Below, one piece after another: positions 20,331 to 31,610 of a stretch of DNA of 64,000 bases. Location of the stretch: assembly GCA_037974335.1 (NCBI GenBank), contig CM075760.1, positions 69,121,477-69,185,476 on the forward strand, given 5' to 3'. Each line of letters opens with the position of its first letter. The first letter of the stretch is position 1. The notes beneath the pieces were generated by a model. It was given only the letters and a program-made list of their open reading frames with translations, did no database searches and was not told the origin of the DNA. A program made the translations under genes and the position numbers. This DNA is from Prionace glauca. Lineage: Eukaryota; Chordata; Chondrichthyes; Carcharhiniformes; Carcharhinidae.

Positions 20331-21010
20331 CAATCCCCATGAAATTTGTAAAGACGGCCGACTCTCCCATCAAAATCTTACAGGACAGGAGTAACATGGG
20401 GTTCGCTGCAGAATGCAAAGTCCCCTCTGTACTGGCAAATTAATAACTCCTAAATCAGGAATAGCATGAGTGAGATGCAAAGAGAATCTCCCTCTAAACT
20501 ATCCAATTCAAACGTTCTTACAACATTATACTGTCTATAAACAGAGTGAAACTCCGTCTATAAATCTGTTCAAACAAAATTAAGGCAGAAAGAGCATGGA
20601 CACTCTTCTATGTAAAATCTCTCCTGCACTCTTCCTTCCGAGATCCAGGAGGCAGGTTTAAATTAGTGTTAGGTATAGGAGAAAGAGCCGTCCACACAGT
20701 TCCACAAAACACATCCAGGCTAGGTACAACAGAGATTAGATACGGATTAAATCTTTCCTGACAAAGATATATCAACCATTCATAAACCAGGAACAATGAG
20801 TTCAGACGCAGAGTAAATATTCCTCTATTCTGTCCAGTCAAATACTCCAAGGACAGGGACAACACCGGCTAAATATAGGGAAAGATTCCACATTGAATCC
20901 TTATCACCAGGTGGAACCGAGGTTAGGTGCAGAAGAAAATGTTTCAAGCATTTCAAGATCATTGATTTCTCAAGAGATCTTTTAGAGTAAATCTCAGTCA
21001 TGGATTCCAA
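20331..21010 (-). repeat. Degenerate ~70-bp tandem repeat
   Basis: Recurring blocks of the type 'ggacaggagtaacatgggg...agaatgcaaagtcccctctgtactg' (sense: acag, gttagatac, agtaaat, ctccctctacactgtcc), about 70 bp apart and strongly diverged. I recognise it as a common shark minisatellite type. No coding content. Confidence 0.55.
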
Positions 21011-21088
21011 TTTATTGAATTATATTCTTTTAGAAACCTGTACCTGTGGCTGAGAGAATACATTGGGCAAACATTGATTTTATCGAGC

Positions 21089-21153
21089 CCGGGGCAGGCT
21101 CGAGGGGCTAGATGGCCTACTCCTGCTCCCATTTCTTACGTTCTTATGTTCTT
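21089..21153 (+). mobile_element. CR1-like LINE 3'-terminal scrap
   Basis: 'ggggcaggctcgaggggctagatggcctactcctgctcc' plus TTCTTACG/TTCTTATG repeats, only the last 65 bp of a CR1 copy. 21154-21904 holds no recognised gene. Confidence 0.85.
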
Positions 21154-21904
21154 TTGCTGTGGAGTGAAGACGATGAACCATCGTGGAGAGACAAGACGCA
21201 GAAACAGACAGGAGAAAGACAGAGAAAGAGATGAAACACAGGAGATGTTCTGTGTTTTCTGTGTCATTACATTTCGGGATCAGAGGGATTATTTCCTAAT
21301 TCTGAACATAGATATCATCATGATATTTTTCCTCACATAACTGATGAATAAATCATGTTGAAAAACAACCATTACTGAAATCCGTTGATTGATTTGCATG
21401 GTTCTCTCTATTTCTGTGTTGTGTTGGTGGGGAAATGTTTGTTGTGTTTTTGTCAGTCAACAATCTCATTTGGAATTACTATTCTTGTATTTATTTACAT
21501 AAATACCTCACTGTTTACAATGAAATGTTCATGACAGAAAAACCAGATAAACCGTTACTTATTGATCAGTTTCAATTCAAAATAGCGAATTATTTTAAGA
21601 ATTTTAACAGTTGGTTCAATATGAATAAAACTTTTTGAACATTCATAACTCCGGCTGTACTTAACTAAAATAAAATAAGACATTTCATTTCAGAATTAGT
21701 TCTGAACGTTCTGATGTCACAATTAATAAAGCATCTGTGAACAGGCAGTTATTCCACTGAACGTTAATCTGATTGAGGATTTAATCTGTTTAAACTCGAC
21801 AAGTTAAATAAATAAAACAGATCTGATGTCTGAAATATTCCTCCACAAATAGTGATCACACTCACACGAGGGAAGAATAAAAAATGTGGTTATCACGAAG
21901 AGAT

Positions 21905-22390
21905 ACAATTGTTTTTGCTCCCTCACAGGCGACAGGGAAGCGGGTTCGATTCTAACATTGGGTGACTGTGTGTGGTTTTCACATTCTATCCATATCCATG
22001 TGAGTTTCCTCCGAGTGCTCCAGTTTCCTTCCACAGTCCCAGGATGTGCAGGTTAGGTGGATTGGCTGTGATAAATTGCCCCTTCGCGCCCAATGATGTG
22101 CAAAGTAGAATCATAGAATCCCTACAGTGCAGAAGTAGAGCATTTGGTTCATCAAGTCTGCTATCCGGCAGAGCATCCTTCCCAGGCCCAATGTAAATTG
22201 TCTATGCTAAATTTCCTGTTAGTGTCCAATAATGTGTAGGTTCGGGGGATTAGCCTGTGAATATGTGTGGTTGCCGGGATCGGATGAAAGCTTGCCTAGG
22301 TAGGATGCTGTGCTGGAGAGCCCGCTGCAGAGTTATTGGACCGAATGACCATGTTGAACTGTAGGGATTCTATGATTTTATGCTATTATG
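21905..22390 (+). mobile_element. tRNA-derived SINE (family 1) with a nested SINE scrap
   Basis: Head with 'gggaagcgggttcgattct', body 'tttcctccgagtgctccagtttccttccacagtccc', and 3' end 'attggaccgaatgacc...gtagggattctatg'. A reverse-orientation 3' scrap ('tagaatcatagaatccctacagtgcagaag', 22105 on) interrupts it. Confidence 0.7.
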
Positions 22391-22739
22391 ATCAGGCAGA
22401 GCAGTGATTATATTCACATTAATCTCAGCGATTCCAAAGTATTACAAATTATGGGGGAATTTGAATGTATAGAACATTTTACCCGACCTCATGTCGCCCC
22501 AAAGTTATTAAAACTCACTGAGGTACCTTTGCTGAATTTAGTCGCTGTTCTCATGTTGTAACTAACCAGGTAAGTTGGTACCACAAACTCCCACAACCCG
22601 GATGTAATAAATGGCCAACAAATTTGCGATTTTATTTGACAAATGAGGATTTGGGTAGGAAATTGGACAGAACAGACTTGCTGTTCATAATTATATCAAG
22701 AGATTTGACATCCTGGCACTGATATTAAATACGAATCTG

Positions 22740-22830
22740 GTTCTCTCTCTCTCTGATGATACCCATTGAGATGCTGAGTAGCACTGTTGCTGTTTTAGTT
22801 TTAGATTTCCGGAATCTGCAGCAATTTGCA
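22740..22830 (-). repeat. Interspersed repeat A, fragment
   Basis: 'gatgctgagtagcactgttgctgttttag...ccggaatctgcagcaatttgca' matches the repeat A end seen at 18725-18860. Confidence 0.5.
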
Positions 22831-22839
22831 CTGATTTTA

Positions 22840-23040
22840 TTGAATTTCTGGATGCGAGCGTCACTGACAAAGCTAACATTAATTGGTGATTGTGAACCAT
22901 CTTGCTGAAACCTGCCCTCTGGATGGGTGACGTTCCACTGCAGGTTTAATAGAACTGGGTGGCTTTCTCGGATATTTCAGTGGTGGTGAAGGGTTATTTT
23001 CATCACATGGAACTGGAGTCTGTGTAGGACAGTCAGGGGA
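22840..23040 (-). mobile_element. tRNA-derived SINE (family 2), fragment
   Basis: 'gcgagcgtcactgacaaagctaacattaattggtgattgtgaacc' and 'actgggtggctttctcgg..atttcag' correspond to the family-2 body. It is diverged. Confidence 0.5.
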
Positions 23041-23072
23041 AAGATAGGAATACTCGGTTTATAGTTATTTGC

Positions 23073-23490
23073 AAAGAGAAGATGTTGTTTGCAGTATAAA
23101 AACAATTCTGTGGATTCTGGAATTCAAACCCAAAGAGAAAACGCTGGAAAATCTCAGCAGGCCTGGCAATATTTGTAAGAAGAGGGAACAGCTGACGTTT
23201 CGAGTCCAGATGTCATGAGACTGTCCAGCAATTTCTCTTCACGTTGTTTTAAGTGTCTTTGGGTGGAATAAATTGATTCTGAATTTCTTGGGCGGAGGAA
23301 TTGTGGATTAATCCAAGACTATCATACTGAAGGAGAGACTATAAACACTATCAGGGACGGGTCGGACCCAGACCATCCAGTTGCTGCCCATATTGAACAC
23401 TTTGTCTTTACAGCTCAGTCTCAGGGAGCCTCAGGGATGCCCGGTTTCTGCCTCTGGCTGAGTCAACACAACCTCCGATTCGACACTTTA
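23073..23490 (-). pseudogene. VH pseudogene of a relic second IgM cluster
   Basis: The minus strand reads as a variable exon related to the intact V at 14.5 kb. It has an end of leader 'ESEVVLTQPEAETG', a premature TGA early in FR1, then GSLRLSCKDKVFNM (Cys 23), SNWMVWVRPVPD (FR2), a second stop after CDR2, and FR3 traces. FR3 is split by repeat A at about 23097-23238: 'aagagaagatgttgtttg' lies left of the insertion and 'cgttgttttaagtgtctttggg' right of it. No FR3 end, recombination signal, D, J or C segments can be found to its left. The left-hand end is uncertain. It cannot contribute a heavy chain unless by gene conversion. Confidence 0.85.
23097..23238 (+). repeat. Interspersed repeat A inserted in the V pseudogene
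   Basis: 'ggaaaatctcagcaggcctggcaatattt...acgtttcgagtccagatg'. A short run resembling TTGTTT is found on both sides and may be target-site duplication. Confidence 0.65.
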
Positions 23491-23494
23491 AACA

Positions 23495-23805
23495 AAAGCT
23501 ATGAAAAGAAAACACACCTCACCCCGGACACACTCTCTCACCTTTTTCCATCAGGGAACTAGGTAAAAAACAAATTCTGAGGACACTACAAACCGACTCA
23601 GAAACTATTTCTTTACAGCTGCAATCAGATTTTTGAATGGATCTACCTCGCATTAAATTGATATTTTTCTAGACCCGAGCTATGACTGCAACATAATATT
23701 CTTCACTCTCTCCCTTCCTTCTCTATGCACGGTATGCTCTGTCTGCATAGTGCGCAAGACTGTGTACTAATGTGTGTGATAATAATAAATCAAATAAAAT
23801 ATATC
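23495..23805. repeat. Insertion in the leader intron of the V pseudogene
   Basis: About 310 bp absent from the intact cluster's leader intron. It ends in 'tgtgtgataataataaatcaaataaaa', the tail of an abundant shark retroelement I cannot name. The leader-intron match to 14851-14945 resumes at about 23806 ('aacaccgagggttattcccagtgaattgattgctgac'). Confidence 0.55.
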
Positions 23806-24242
23806 AAAAAACACCGAGGGTTATTCCCAGTGAATTGATTGCTGACACTGGAATATTCAACAGACAGACTAACACTGAGGCAGAAAGAGTGAGATCCATT
23901 GGAACGTCTCTGCTAGACCAAAAGGTGAAATTATATTTGAGCCTCTGTTATAGAGAAAAAAACAATTTGATTGTAAATCGAGTCCCTTAATTCTGCACCC
24001 CCTTTCACAAGAGAATAGACATAAAGAAGATGACATTACCTTATCAGAGTAAAAACGTCAGTCTGATTTGCACATTGCAGCATAAATATAATCCATTTGA
24101 AGAATTATTATCGATTTATGTAACTAATTGCTGGAATAATTTTATTTCAGGTGTGGGTAGCCGTCACTGTAATTTGGGACTGGATACAAGAAGGAGGGAA
24201 GAAATGGCCTCATGTTATAGAGAGGCAATTAATGCACAAACT

Positions 24243-24510
24243 TAACTAATGTTCTCAGGACCCGACTTCGAATTCCACCACCACAGATGGTGGGATTTAA
24301 ATTCAGTAAAAAAAGCATCTGGAAATAAGGATCCACTTATGGTCATGATATTATTGTTGACTGTGTAAAAACCTACCTGCTTCACTAATGTATTTTGGAG
24401 AAGGGAATCTGCCGTCCTTACCTGGTCTGGCCTATGTGTGATCCAAGAACCACAGCAATGTGATTGGCTCTCACTGCCCTCGGACAAGAAGTAGGCAATA
24501 AATTCTGAAC
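24243..24510 (+). mobile_element. tRNA-derived SINE (family 2)
   Basis: Head 'ggacccgacttcgaattccaccaccacag', body ending 'ccttacctggtctggcctatgtgtgatcc..gaaccacagcaatgtgattggctctcactgccctcgg'. Confidence 0.65.
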
Positions 24511-24514
24511 AGTC

Positions 24515-24830
24515 AAAGGTGCCCATGTCCATAGAATCATTACAGAACAGAAGAAGGCCTTTTGGCCTATCAGGCCCAAACCCACAACACTCCCACCTCA
24601 GTCTATCCCCATCACCCCACGTATATTCCCTGCTAATTCTCTTCTCACGATTGGACAATTCATCATCGTGGATCAACCTAAGCGGCATATCCTTGAACAA
24701 TGTGAGTAAATGAGAAAGCAATTGGAGAATATGCAGAATCCACACAGACAGACCCAAACCGGGAGTTGAACCCGGGTCCCTGGCGCTTTGAGGCAGAAGC
24801 CCTAACAAATATGCCACTGTGACATCCACA
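24515..24830 (-). mobile_element. tRNA-derived SINE (family 1)
   Basis: Reverse orientation: starts with the 3' end 'tagaatcattacagaacagaagaaggcc' and ends with the tRNA-like head 'gggagttgaacccgggtccctggcgctttgaggcag'. A 195-codon minus-strand open frame across it is spurious. Confidence 0.75.
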
Positions 24831-26117
24831 AATTAATTCAAAAAGTACAATCCTCATGTGTTGCAATATTACACGTTAGATTTCCCCAACGGCTCCTTTA
24901 CCCTGTGAAAATTAACACTGAAAGAAAACTGGTGGACTTATAATTAATTGAGCTGACAGGGAAACATGACATCGACATCAACCTTTGACAGAGAATTTAT
25001 AGAATCCGAATGGACACGGTGATCAGGAAAGTTCTTTGTCAACATCCAAATCACTGCTGCTCATTTTATTGGCCACCGGCTGTAGAACATTCACTGGTAG
25101 TGGGAACTCAGGATATTAGGACTTTGTGGCATATTACACAATATCACAAAAATAAATGTTTTGTCTTCCACTAAACCAGGCCGTTTCTTCACTCATTGGC
25201 AGCTATGAGAGCGACTGTTAAATAATCGAAATCAGATTGTGCTGGACAACAGAACATGGTGCTGATCAGGGATTAGAGAGGTTGTCTTTTTAAAGAGGTG
25301 CAGAACAATAAGAGTATTCCAGGTATCTGCGCTTTTCAAGACAATTGTATGATTTTATTTTACTTTTAATTATTTTCATTTTGGGGCCATTGCACTGATC
25401 TCATTGGACTGAGGGGGTGGGGAGGTCAAAATCTCTTTCTTCCACGTCATGAAGTTACTCACAAAGTGGCTTTAATTGTTGGAAGGACATTTATTTGGAA
25501 GTTATACAAATGAAATAGCATCTGGCCAATTTCCTCGTTCCCCATACTGTTTAATCACAGTGCAGCCCTTTAAAATATTTGCTTGGAAGGAATACCATTT
25601 AAAAACCTGTCTTTATTATTGGAATCAAGCATTTATTGTATAACTGGATAAGTCCCATTTTATCCTTACATATTCGCGCTAATCTGTCCCACGCAGTATT
25701 TGGCAGCAGTCCAACCTGCTGCCAACTACCCCAAGATATTTACAGGAAGCATCTGACGGTGTTTGTTCAGTAAGTCAAAGATCTGTTTCCTCAGTACTGA
25801 ACAGTTGGCTGCAAGCCAACTTCAAACTCTTAGCATTGTCAATAGAGCCTATTTATAAACAAATCTGCCCAGCAACAACTGGAGGCAATCTAAATTATTA
25901 TTTTTAAAGCTGTGAACCGATATGAATGCTTCCCATTTCATTGGAAAAGAAAGCTACCCAGATTCTCTGGCACCTTGTTAGTAACAATGATGATCTCTCC
26001 AACCCAACAATACACTGTGATGGATGGATAGAAATAAATACAGGCAGATTGAGAGAGTTGATTCACAGAGGTGATATGTCTTATACTGCATAAATATGTA
26101 GGCTGGTGTTTTATTTC

Positions 26118-26400
26118 ACTTTATTCTTCCACGGGACGTGGGGGTCCCTGGAAAGAACAACATTTATTTCCGGTATTTAATTTCTTTTTAGCTGAGTGGT
26201 GTGGTATTGCCCAGTTATATATATGGCGGTCCATCTTGAGATACACCTTGCTGAGGCCAAGTAGGGATGGTACATGTCCTTCATTGGGGAATCAGAGGGT
26301 TATCTCGTCACTATCAGTATGAATCAAAATTTATTGATTGAATTCAAATTCCACCTGCTGCCATGGTCGGATTTAATCTCAATTTAATTCAATTTAATTT
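26118..26400 (-). mobile_element. tRNA-derived SINE (family 2)
   Basis: Same position in block 2 as the 16865-17190 copy in block 1, so it was inserted before the cluster duplicated. Confidence 0.55.
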
Positions 26401-26895
26401 CAGAGATTCACCACCCTTTGAGTGAAGAAGTTCTTCCTCAACTCCATTCTAAACTGCCGCCCTCCCCCTTATCTTGAGGCTGTGCCCTCTTGTCCTGCTG
26501 TCCTTTCTGAGCGGGAAGAATCTCTCTACCTCTACCCTATCCATCCCCTTCATTATCTTATACGTCTCTGTAAGATCCCCCCTCATCCTTCTAAACTCCA
26601 ACGAGTACAAACCCAGTCTATTCAGCCTCTCTTCATAGTCCAACCCCCTCATCTCTGGTATCAGCCTAGTGAACCTCCTCTGCACTCCCTCCAAGGCCAA
26701 AATATCCTTGCACAAGTGCGGCGACCAAAACTGCACACAGTACTCCAGCTGTGGCCTCACCAGTACCTTATACAGTTGCAGCAAGACCTCCCTACTTTTA
26801 TATTCAATCCCCCTCGCTATGAAGGCCAACATCCCATTTGCTTTCCTGATCACCTGCTGCACCTGCAGACTGGTCCCTCTGCTCCGTAGCATGCT
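26400..26895 (-). mobile_element. CR1-like LINE fragment (RT C-terminal region)
   Basis: The minus strand has an open 147-codon segment with ANGMLAFIARGIEYKSREVL, QLEYCVQFWSPHL, LEGVQRRFTRLIPE and YSLEFRRMRGDL. The 3' UTR is missing and the 5' end is truncated. The frame is nearly intact, so the insertion is fairly recent. Confidence 0.93.
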
Positions 26896-27019
26896 GCAGC
26901 TTTTCGTACTTTAAATAGTAATGCCTCCTACTATTATTTATTTTTGAGAATTTATTTATTTTTTATTCATTTACTTTTGTGAATTTTTCCTATTTATTTT
27001 TGTGAATGGAGAATTATTG

Positions 27020-27500
27020 GTAATATTGGCGTCAGGCGATGACTATCTCCAAAAAGGGGGAATCTGACCGTTGCCCCTTGTCACTCAATGATATTGCAAC
27101 ACTGAATCAACAACTAACAACATCTTCGAGGTTACCATTGGCTAATCGCTATGTTAGCTGGGTACATACATGCTCCAGCTGGAATATCAGCTCAGCCTGC
27201 TGTGAGTAACCCTCCCCCTAACTCCCCAAACCTGTGCGCCAGCTGCACGACACATGTTAGGAGACAAAAAGAGTTGTCTCCACTTACTTGAATAGGTACA
27301 GCTCAAACAGCATTCAAAAATCTTCATCCCATTCAGGCCAAAGCAGCCGGCTTGACAGGAATAACATTTGCAAATGCTCACTCCCTGCACCACACAGAGT
27401 ATCATTATGTACCATCTACAAGTTTCACTTCCGAACCTCACCAAGGCTCCTTAGGCAGCCACACGGTGGGTTGCTATTTGCAAGGACAGGGGTAACAGTT
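27020..27500 (+). mobile_element. LINE family B fragment (RT C-terminal region)
   Basis: Plus-strand DNA carries 'caatgatattgcaacactgaatcaacaactaacaacatcttcgagg...' and 'gctcaaacagcattcaaaaatcttcatcc..'. These read as a decayed LINE RT C-terminus of a lineage different from the CR1 copies (NILGVTID-type block, then a TLKKL-type block). The neighbouring CR1 copy begins at its right edge. Confidence 0.55.
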
Positions 27501-27504
27501 ACCA

Positions 27505-28570
27505 GGAAATATCACCTAGAGGATTGGTTGTCAAATAGGAGGCAGAGAGTGGGGGTCAATGGATGCTATTCGGATTGGCGGTTGGTGACTAGTGGGGTGC
27601 CCCAGGGGTCGGTGCTGGGGCCTCAGCTTTTTACCATTTATATAGATGATCTGGAGGAGGGAACCGAGTGCAGGGTGTCGAAATTTGCTGATGACACCAA
27701 GATTGGGGGAAAGGCAAATTGTGAGAAGGGTGTGGAGAGTCTGCAGAAGGATCTAGATAGGCTGGGCGAATGGGCCAGGAAATGGCAAATGGAATTTAAT
27801 GTTGGCAAGTGTGAGGTGGTCCACTTTGGTAGGAGGAATGGTAGGAAGGACTATTACTTAAGTGGCGAAAAACTGCAGCAGGCGACGGTGCAGAGGGACC
27901 TCGGGGTCCTTGTGCATGAGTCGCAAAAACCCAGCTTGCAGGTGCAGCAGGTGGTCAGGAAAGCGAATGGGATGCTGGCCTTCATAGCGAGGGGGATTGA
28001 ATATAAAAGTAGGGAGGTCTTGCTGCAGCTGTATAGGGCATTGGTGAGGCCGCAGCTGGAGTACTGTGTGCAGTTTTGGGCGCCGCACCTGCGCAAGGAT
28101 ATTTTCGCCCTGGAGGGAGTGCAGAGGAGGTTTACTCGGCTGATACCGGAGTTGAGGGGATTGAGCTATAAGGAGAGGCTGAATAAACTAGGCTTGTACT
28201 CGTTAGAGTTTAGAAGAATGAGGGGAGATCTCATTGAGACGTATAAGATGATGAATGGGATGGATAGGATAGAGGTGGAGAGACTCTTCCCGCTCAAAAA
28301 AGACAGTAGGACTAGGGGGCACAGCCTCAAGATAAAGGGGAGGCGGTTTAGAACAGAGTTGAGGAGGAACTTCTTCACTCAAAGGGTGGTGAATCTCTGG
28401 AATTCTCTGCCCGTTGAAGTGGTGGAGGCTGCCTCGCTAAATATTTTTAAGAAACGGTTTGATGGGTTTTTGATAAGAGAGGGGATTAAGGATTATGGGG
28501 AAAGGGCGGGAAAGTGGAACTGAGCCACGACAGATCAGCCATGATCTTATTGAATGGCGGGGCAGGCTCG
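27505..28570 (+). mobile_element. CR1-like LINE, 5'-truncated, RT frame open
   Basis: Non-LTR retrotransposon. The open frame covers the RT from just after the catalytic motif A block: WLSNRRQRVGV, the SGVPQGSVLGPQLF motif B, FADDTK motif C (the Asp pair of the active site), then the thumb and C-terminal domain to VVNLWNSLPVEVVEAA and GFLIREGIKDYG, stopping at 28523. Then comes the 3' UTR 'ctgagccacgacagatcagcc' up to 28570, where it is cut off by an oppositely oriented CR1. It is very close to the copy at 53.5-54.7 kb. The 411-codon frame that starts at 27288 fuses family-B LINE DNA to this copy and is not a real gene. Confidence 0.95.
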
Positions 28571-29985
28571 CATTTATCAGGATTAAATTCCATCTGCCAT
28601 TTATCTGCCGAATATACCAGCCTATCTATACCCTGCTGTATTGCCAGACACTGTTCCTCACTGCCCGCCAATCCTGCCATCTTTGTGTCATCTGCAAACT
28701 TGCTGATCACACCACGTACGCCCTCTTCCAAGTCATTTATATATATTACGAATAGAAGAGGTCCCAGTACTGAGCCCTGCAGCACACCACTGGTGACAGA
28801 CCTCCAGCTAGAAAAGGACCCATCCACTACTACTCTCTGTCTCCTGTTAACTAGCCAGTTTTCAATCCATCTAGATACTTGACCCTGAGTCCCATGAGCC
28901 TTAACCTTTTCAACCAACCTACCATGAGGGACTTTATCAAACGCCTTACTGAAATCCATGTAGACGACATCAACGGCTTGTCTTTCGTCAACGGTTTTTG
29001 TCACCTCCTCAAAAAATTGTACCAGATTCGTAAGGCAAGACCTCCCCTTAACAAAGCCATGCTCCATATCCCTAATCAGATCGCAACGCTCCAAATGCTG
29101 ATACATCCTATCCCTAAGATTTTTTTCCAACAACTTACCTACCACTGATGTCAAACTCACTGGGCTATAATTACCAGGGTTATCCCAACTGCCCTTTTTA
29201 AACAACGGTACCACATTAACTACCCTCCAGTCCTCTGGGACCTCACCTGTGTCCAAAGAAGAGACAAAAATTTATGTCAGAGGCCCAGCAATTTCATCTC
29301 TCACCTCCCTAAGCAGCCTGGGATAAATGCCATCAGGCCCCGGAGCTTTATCAGTTTTTATGCTGCCTAAAAACCCTTATACTTCCTCCCTCGTAATGGA
29401 TATTTCCTTCAACTGGTCTACAGCTCCCTCCAAGACATTATAAGACACCAAACCCCTCTCCTTCGTGAATACTGACGCAAAGTATTCATTCAGGATCTCC
29501 CCCATTCCCTCAGACTCTATGCACAGTTCCCCTCCTCTGTCCCTCAGAGGACCGATTTTCCCTCTAACCACACTTTGATCCAATGTAAAAGTAAAATGCC
29601 TTTGGATTTTCCTTAATCCTTTCCGTCAAAGTCATTTCACGCCCCCTTTTCGCACTTCTAACTCCCCGTTCGAGCTCCCTCATACTCTCTCTATATTCCT
29701 CCAGTGCTCTCTCCGTTCCCAGATGCTTAGACCTAACATATGCCTCTCTCTGCTTCCTGACCAAGTCCTCAATATCACCTGTAATCATAAGAACATAAGA
29801 ACATAAGAAATAGGAGCAGGAGTAGGCCATCTGGCCCTTCGAGCCTGCCCCGCCATTCAATAAGATCATGGCTGATCCATAGCTCTCTAATCCTACCTTT
29901 TCCATCCTTCCTCTTAACCGGCACATGTCTTTCCTGCAACCTTTTCAGTTTTCCCTTGAAAGCCTCCCACTTGCCGACCGTGGAC
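28571..29985 (-). mobile_element. CR1-like LINE, internal part of ORF2, interrupted
   Basis: Minus-strand order: the linker between endonuclease and RT (GKWEAFKGKLKRLQERHVP near 29930-29985; RKQREAYVRSKH and KENPKAFYFYIGSK), then LNEYFASVFTKE, then RT blocks GEVPEDWRVVNVVPLFKKG, LTSVVGKLLEK, YMDFSKAFDKVPHGRL (motif A), SGVLQGSVLGPLLF (motif B) and FADDTKMAG (motif C). The 256-codon frame 28486-29256 is RT. A few stops and shifts separate the segments. The element is interrupted by a CR1 tail at 29784-29877 and both ends are missing. Confidence 0.93.
29784..29877 (-). mobile_element. CR1 3'-tail inserted into another CR1 copy
   Basis: 'cataagaacataagaacataagaaataggagcag...aataagatcatggctgatc' is the reverse complement of the CR1 3' terminus (TTCTTATG repeats) and splits the ORF2 linker region. 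Confidence 0.9.
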
Positions 29986-30394
29986 ATGTGTTTACTGTGA
30001 TTCTAACTTTTCTATTGGAAATGGAAGGATGCTGGTTTTAATTGTGATGTTGATTTGTAAACTATATGACATCTATCAGACAACACACAAAGACGCACAC
30101 ACATATATTCTGTCGTTCCCATTCTTTCCCACAAAATGTTTCCCTTTCACACACACACACACATTTTCTTTCAACTTAAAACTACATCTTGGCTTCCTGG
30201 GAGTCTTCAGAGACCCAACTAAATTTCAAATGGAATGACGAACATTTTCCCCAACGCCATGTTTGCTGAGCTGGACATTAAAGGTCCCGTGGTCTCCAAC
30301 AGCTCCCTGGGCAACATCCCTCCTTTTAACCAAAATCAACAAAAATATATTCCCATGGATTGAGCCATTTTCATCTGATGCTGCCCTGGCAACA

Positions 30395-31200
30395 TCGGGA
30401 CATAACCACAGGAGTAGGCCACTCAGCTCCTCGAACTGGCCCCACCATTTAATAAGATCATGGCTGATCTGTGGCTGAATCCATTTTGGCTTCGCTGAGT
30501 CCATAATCTCTTGAGACACCTGTTCAATTAAAAAAAAGACCTCAGGCTTATATCTAACAATTGTACCAGCTCCCACCGGCAATTGCCAAAGAGAGTTCCA
30601 ATCATTCACCTCTCTGGACTTGTACTAATGTTTTCTATCAACTCTCCTGAAAGGCCTTTCCCTATTCTTTTTAAAACTATGGTCTTTTAATCTCGAACCT
30701 TCAACTAATGGAATCAGTCCTTCCCTGTAGGTATTTCATTGGTTTCTATCAGAACAGCCTTCAAACTTCTGAATTCGAGAGAAAAATGTCTTAATTCGTC
30801 TGATCTCTCCTCGCAACTTGCGTTGAACTCCGTCCAGAGTTAACATTTTTCCAAAGATATGTTGCCCATACTTGCTCACAGTGCTCTAATTGGGGTGGAA
30901 CAAGGATTGTGCACAATTGGAGCACAACATCTGCCTCCGTATCCACCAGTCCTTTGGATATGAAGGGAGGCATTCCATTGGTCTTAATGATTGTTTTCTG
31001 CAGCAGATCGTAACATTTTAAGAAACTATGTGCCGAACCCCGAATCCTGTTTGGCATCCACTAAATTTAGCGTTGTCCCATCTAAAAATTATATCACAAT
31101 CGATCATTTGGATATTTGACTTTTTGTCCCATTATCTAAGCCCTTAATGAATATTGTAAATAATTGAGGCCCCAGACGGATTCCTGCCGTACACCACTTA
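30395..31200 (-). mobile_element. Old CR1-like LINE copy
   Basis: It begins with the tail equivalent 'ggagtaggccactcagctcctcgaactggccccaccatttaataag'. Further right come traces of RT C-terminal blocks (PPFISKGLVDTEADVVLQL, PPQLEHCEQVWATYLWK) and a scrap like 'ggccccagacggattcctgccgtacaccact'. It is strongly decayed. Confidence 0.75.
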
Positions 31201-31408
31201 ATCTGCATAATTCAGCAACGGACAGGTACAATTCATTGCACCATAAATTTTGGCACCTTGCAGAAGGGGATGTGATATGACATTAATGGATGTGAATTCT
31301 TGTTCCATTGATACCATAGATCATACCTGACAATGATATCTTCACACTAACTGTAATTACAATGTTTTGCCAGCAGATGGAAATAAATCTTGGTGGGTTA
31401 CATTACAT

Positions 31409-31610
31409 GAAGCATAAGAACATAAGAACATAAGAAATAGGAGCAGGAGTAGGCCATCTCATGGCTGATCTGTCGTGGCTCAGTTCCACATTCCCGCCCT
31501 CTCCCCATTACCCTTAGTCCCCTCGCTTATCAAAAACCCATCAACCCGCGTCTTAAAAATATTTAGCGAGGCAGCCTCCACCACTTCAACTGGCAGAGAA
31601 TTCCAGCATG
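31409..31610 (-). mobile_element. CR1 3' end with an internal deletion
   Basis: TTCTTATG repeats and 'ggagcaggagtaggccatct' run directly into 'catggctgatctgtcgtggctcag' and the end of the RT frame. About 40 bp of the 3' UTR is missing relative to other copies. Confidence 0.9.

Larger units (their letters stand above)
24085..26400. repeat. 5' flank of the relic IgM cluster, paralogous block 2
   Basis: Collinear, same orientation, with 15470-17190 (landmarks listed there), interrupted by SINE insertions at about 24243-24830. Divergence is visibly greater than in the CR1 copies. Confidence 0.8.

Noticed and set aside
18198-23072. D, J or constant exons of the relic cluster
   Set aside because: I looked for WGxG, heptamer-nonamer pairs and C-domain Cys/Trp patterns on the minus strand and found none I would defend.
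24242-24829. 195-codon minus-strand frame
   Set aside because: It runs across two SINEs in opposite orientations and matches no family.
24740-24830. tRNA gene
   Set aside because: The B-box-like 'gttgaacccgggtccc' belongs to a SINE head; no cloverleaf can be drawn.
27288-28523. A 411-codon gene
   Set aside because: The first ~70 codons are LINE family B DNA and the rest is a CR1 RT; the fusion frame results from adjacent insertions.
28486-29256. Host RT-like gene
   Set aside because: It is ORF2 of a truncated CR1 LINE with motifs A, B and C.
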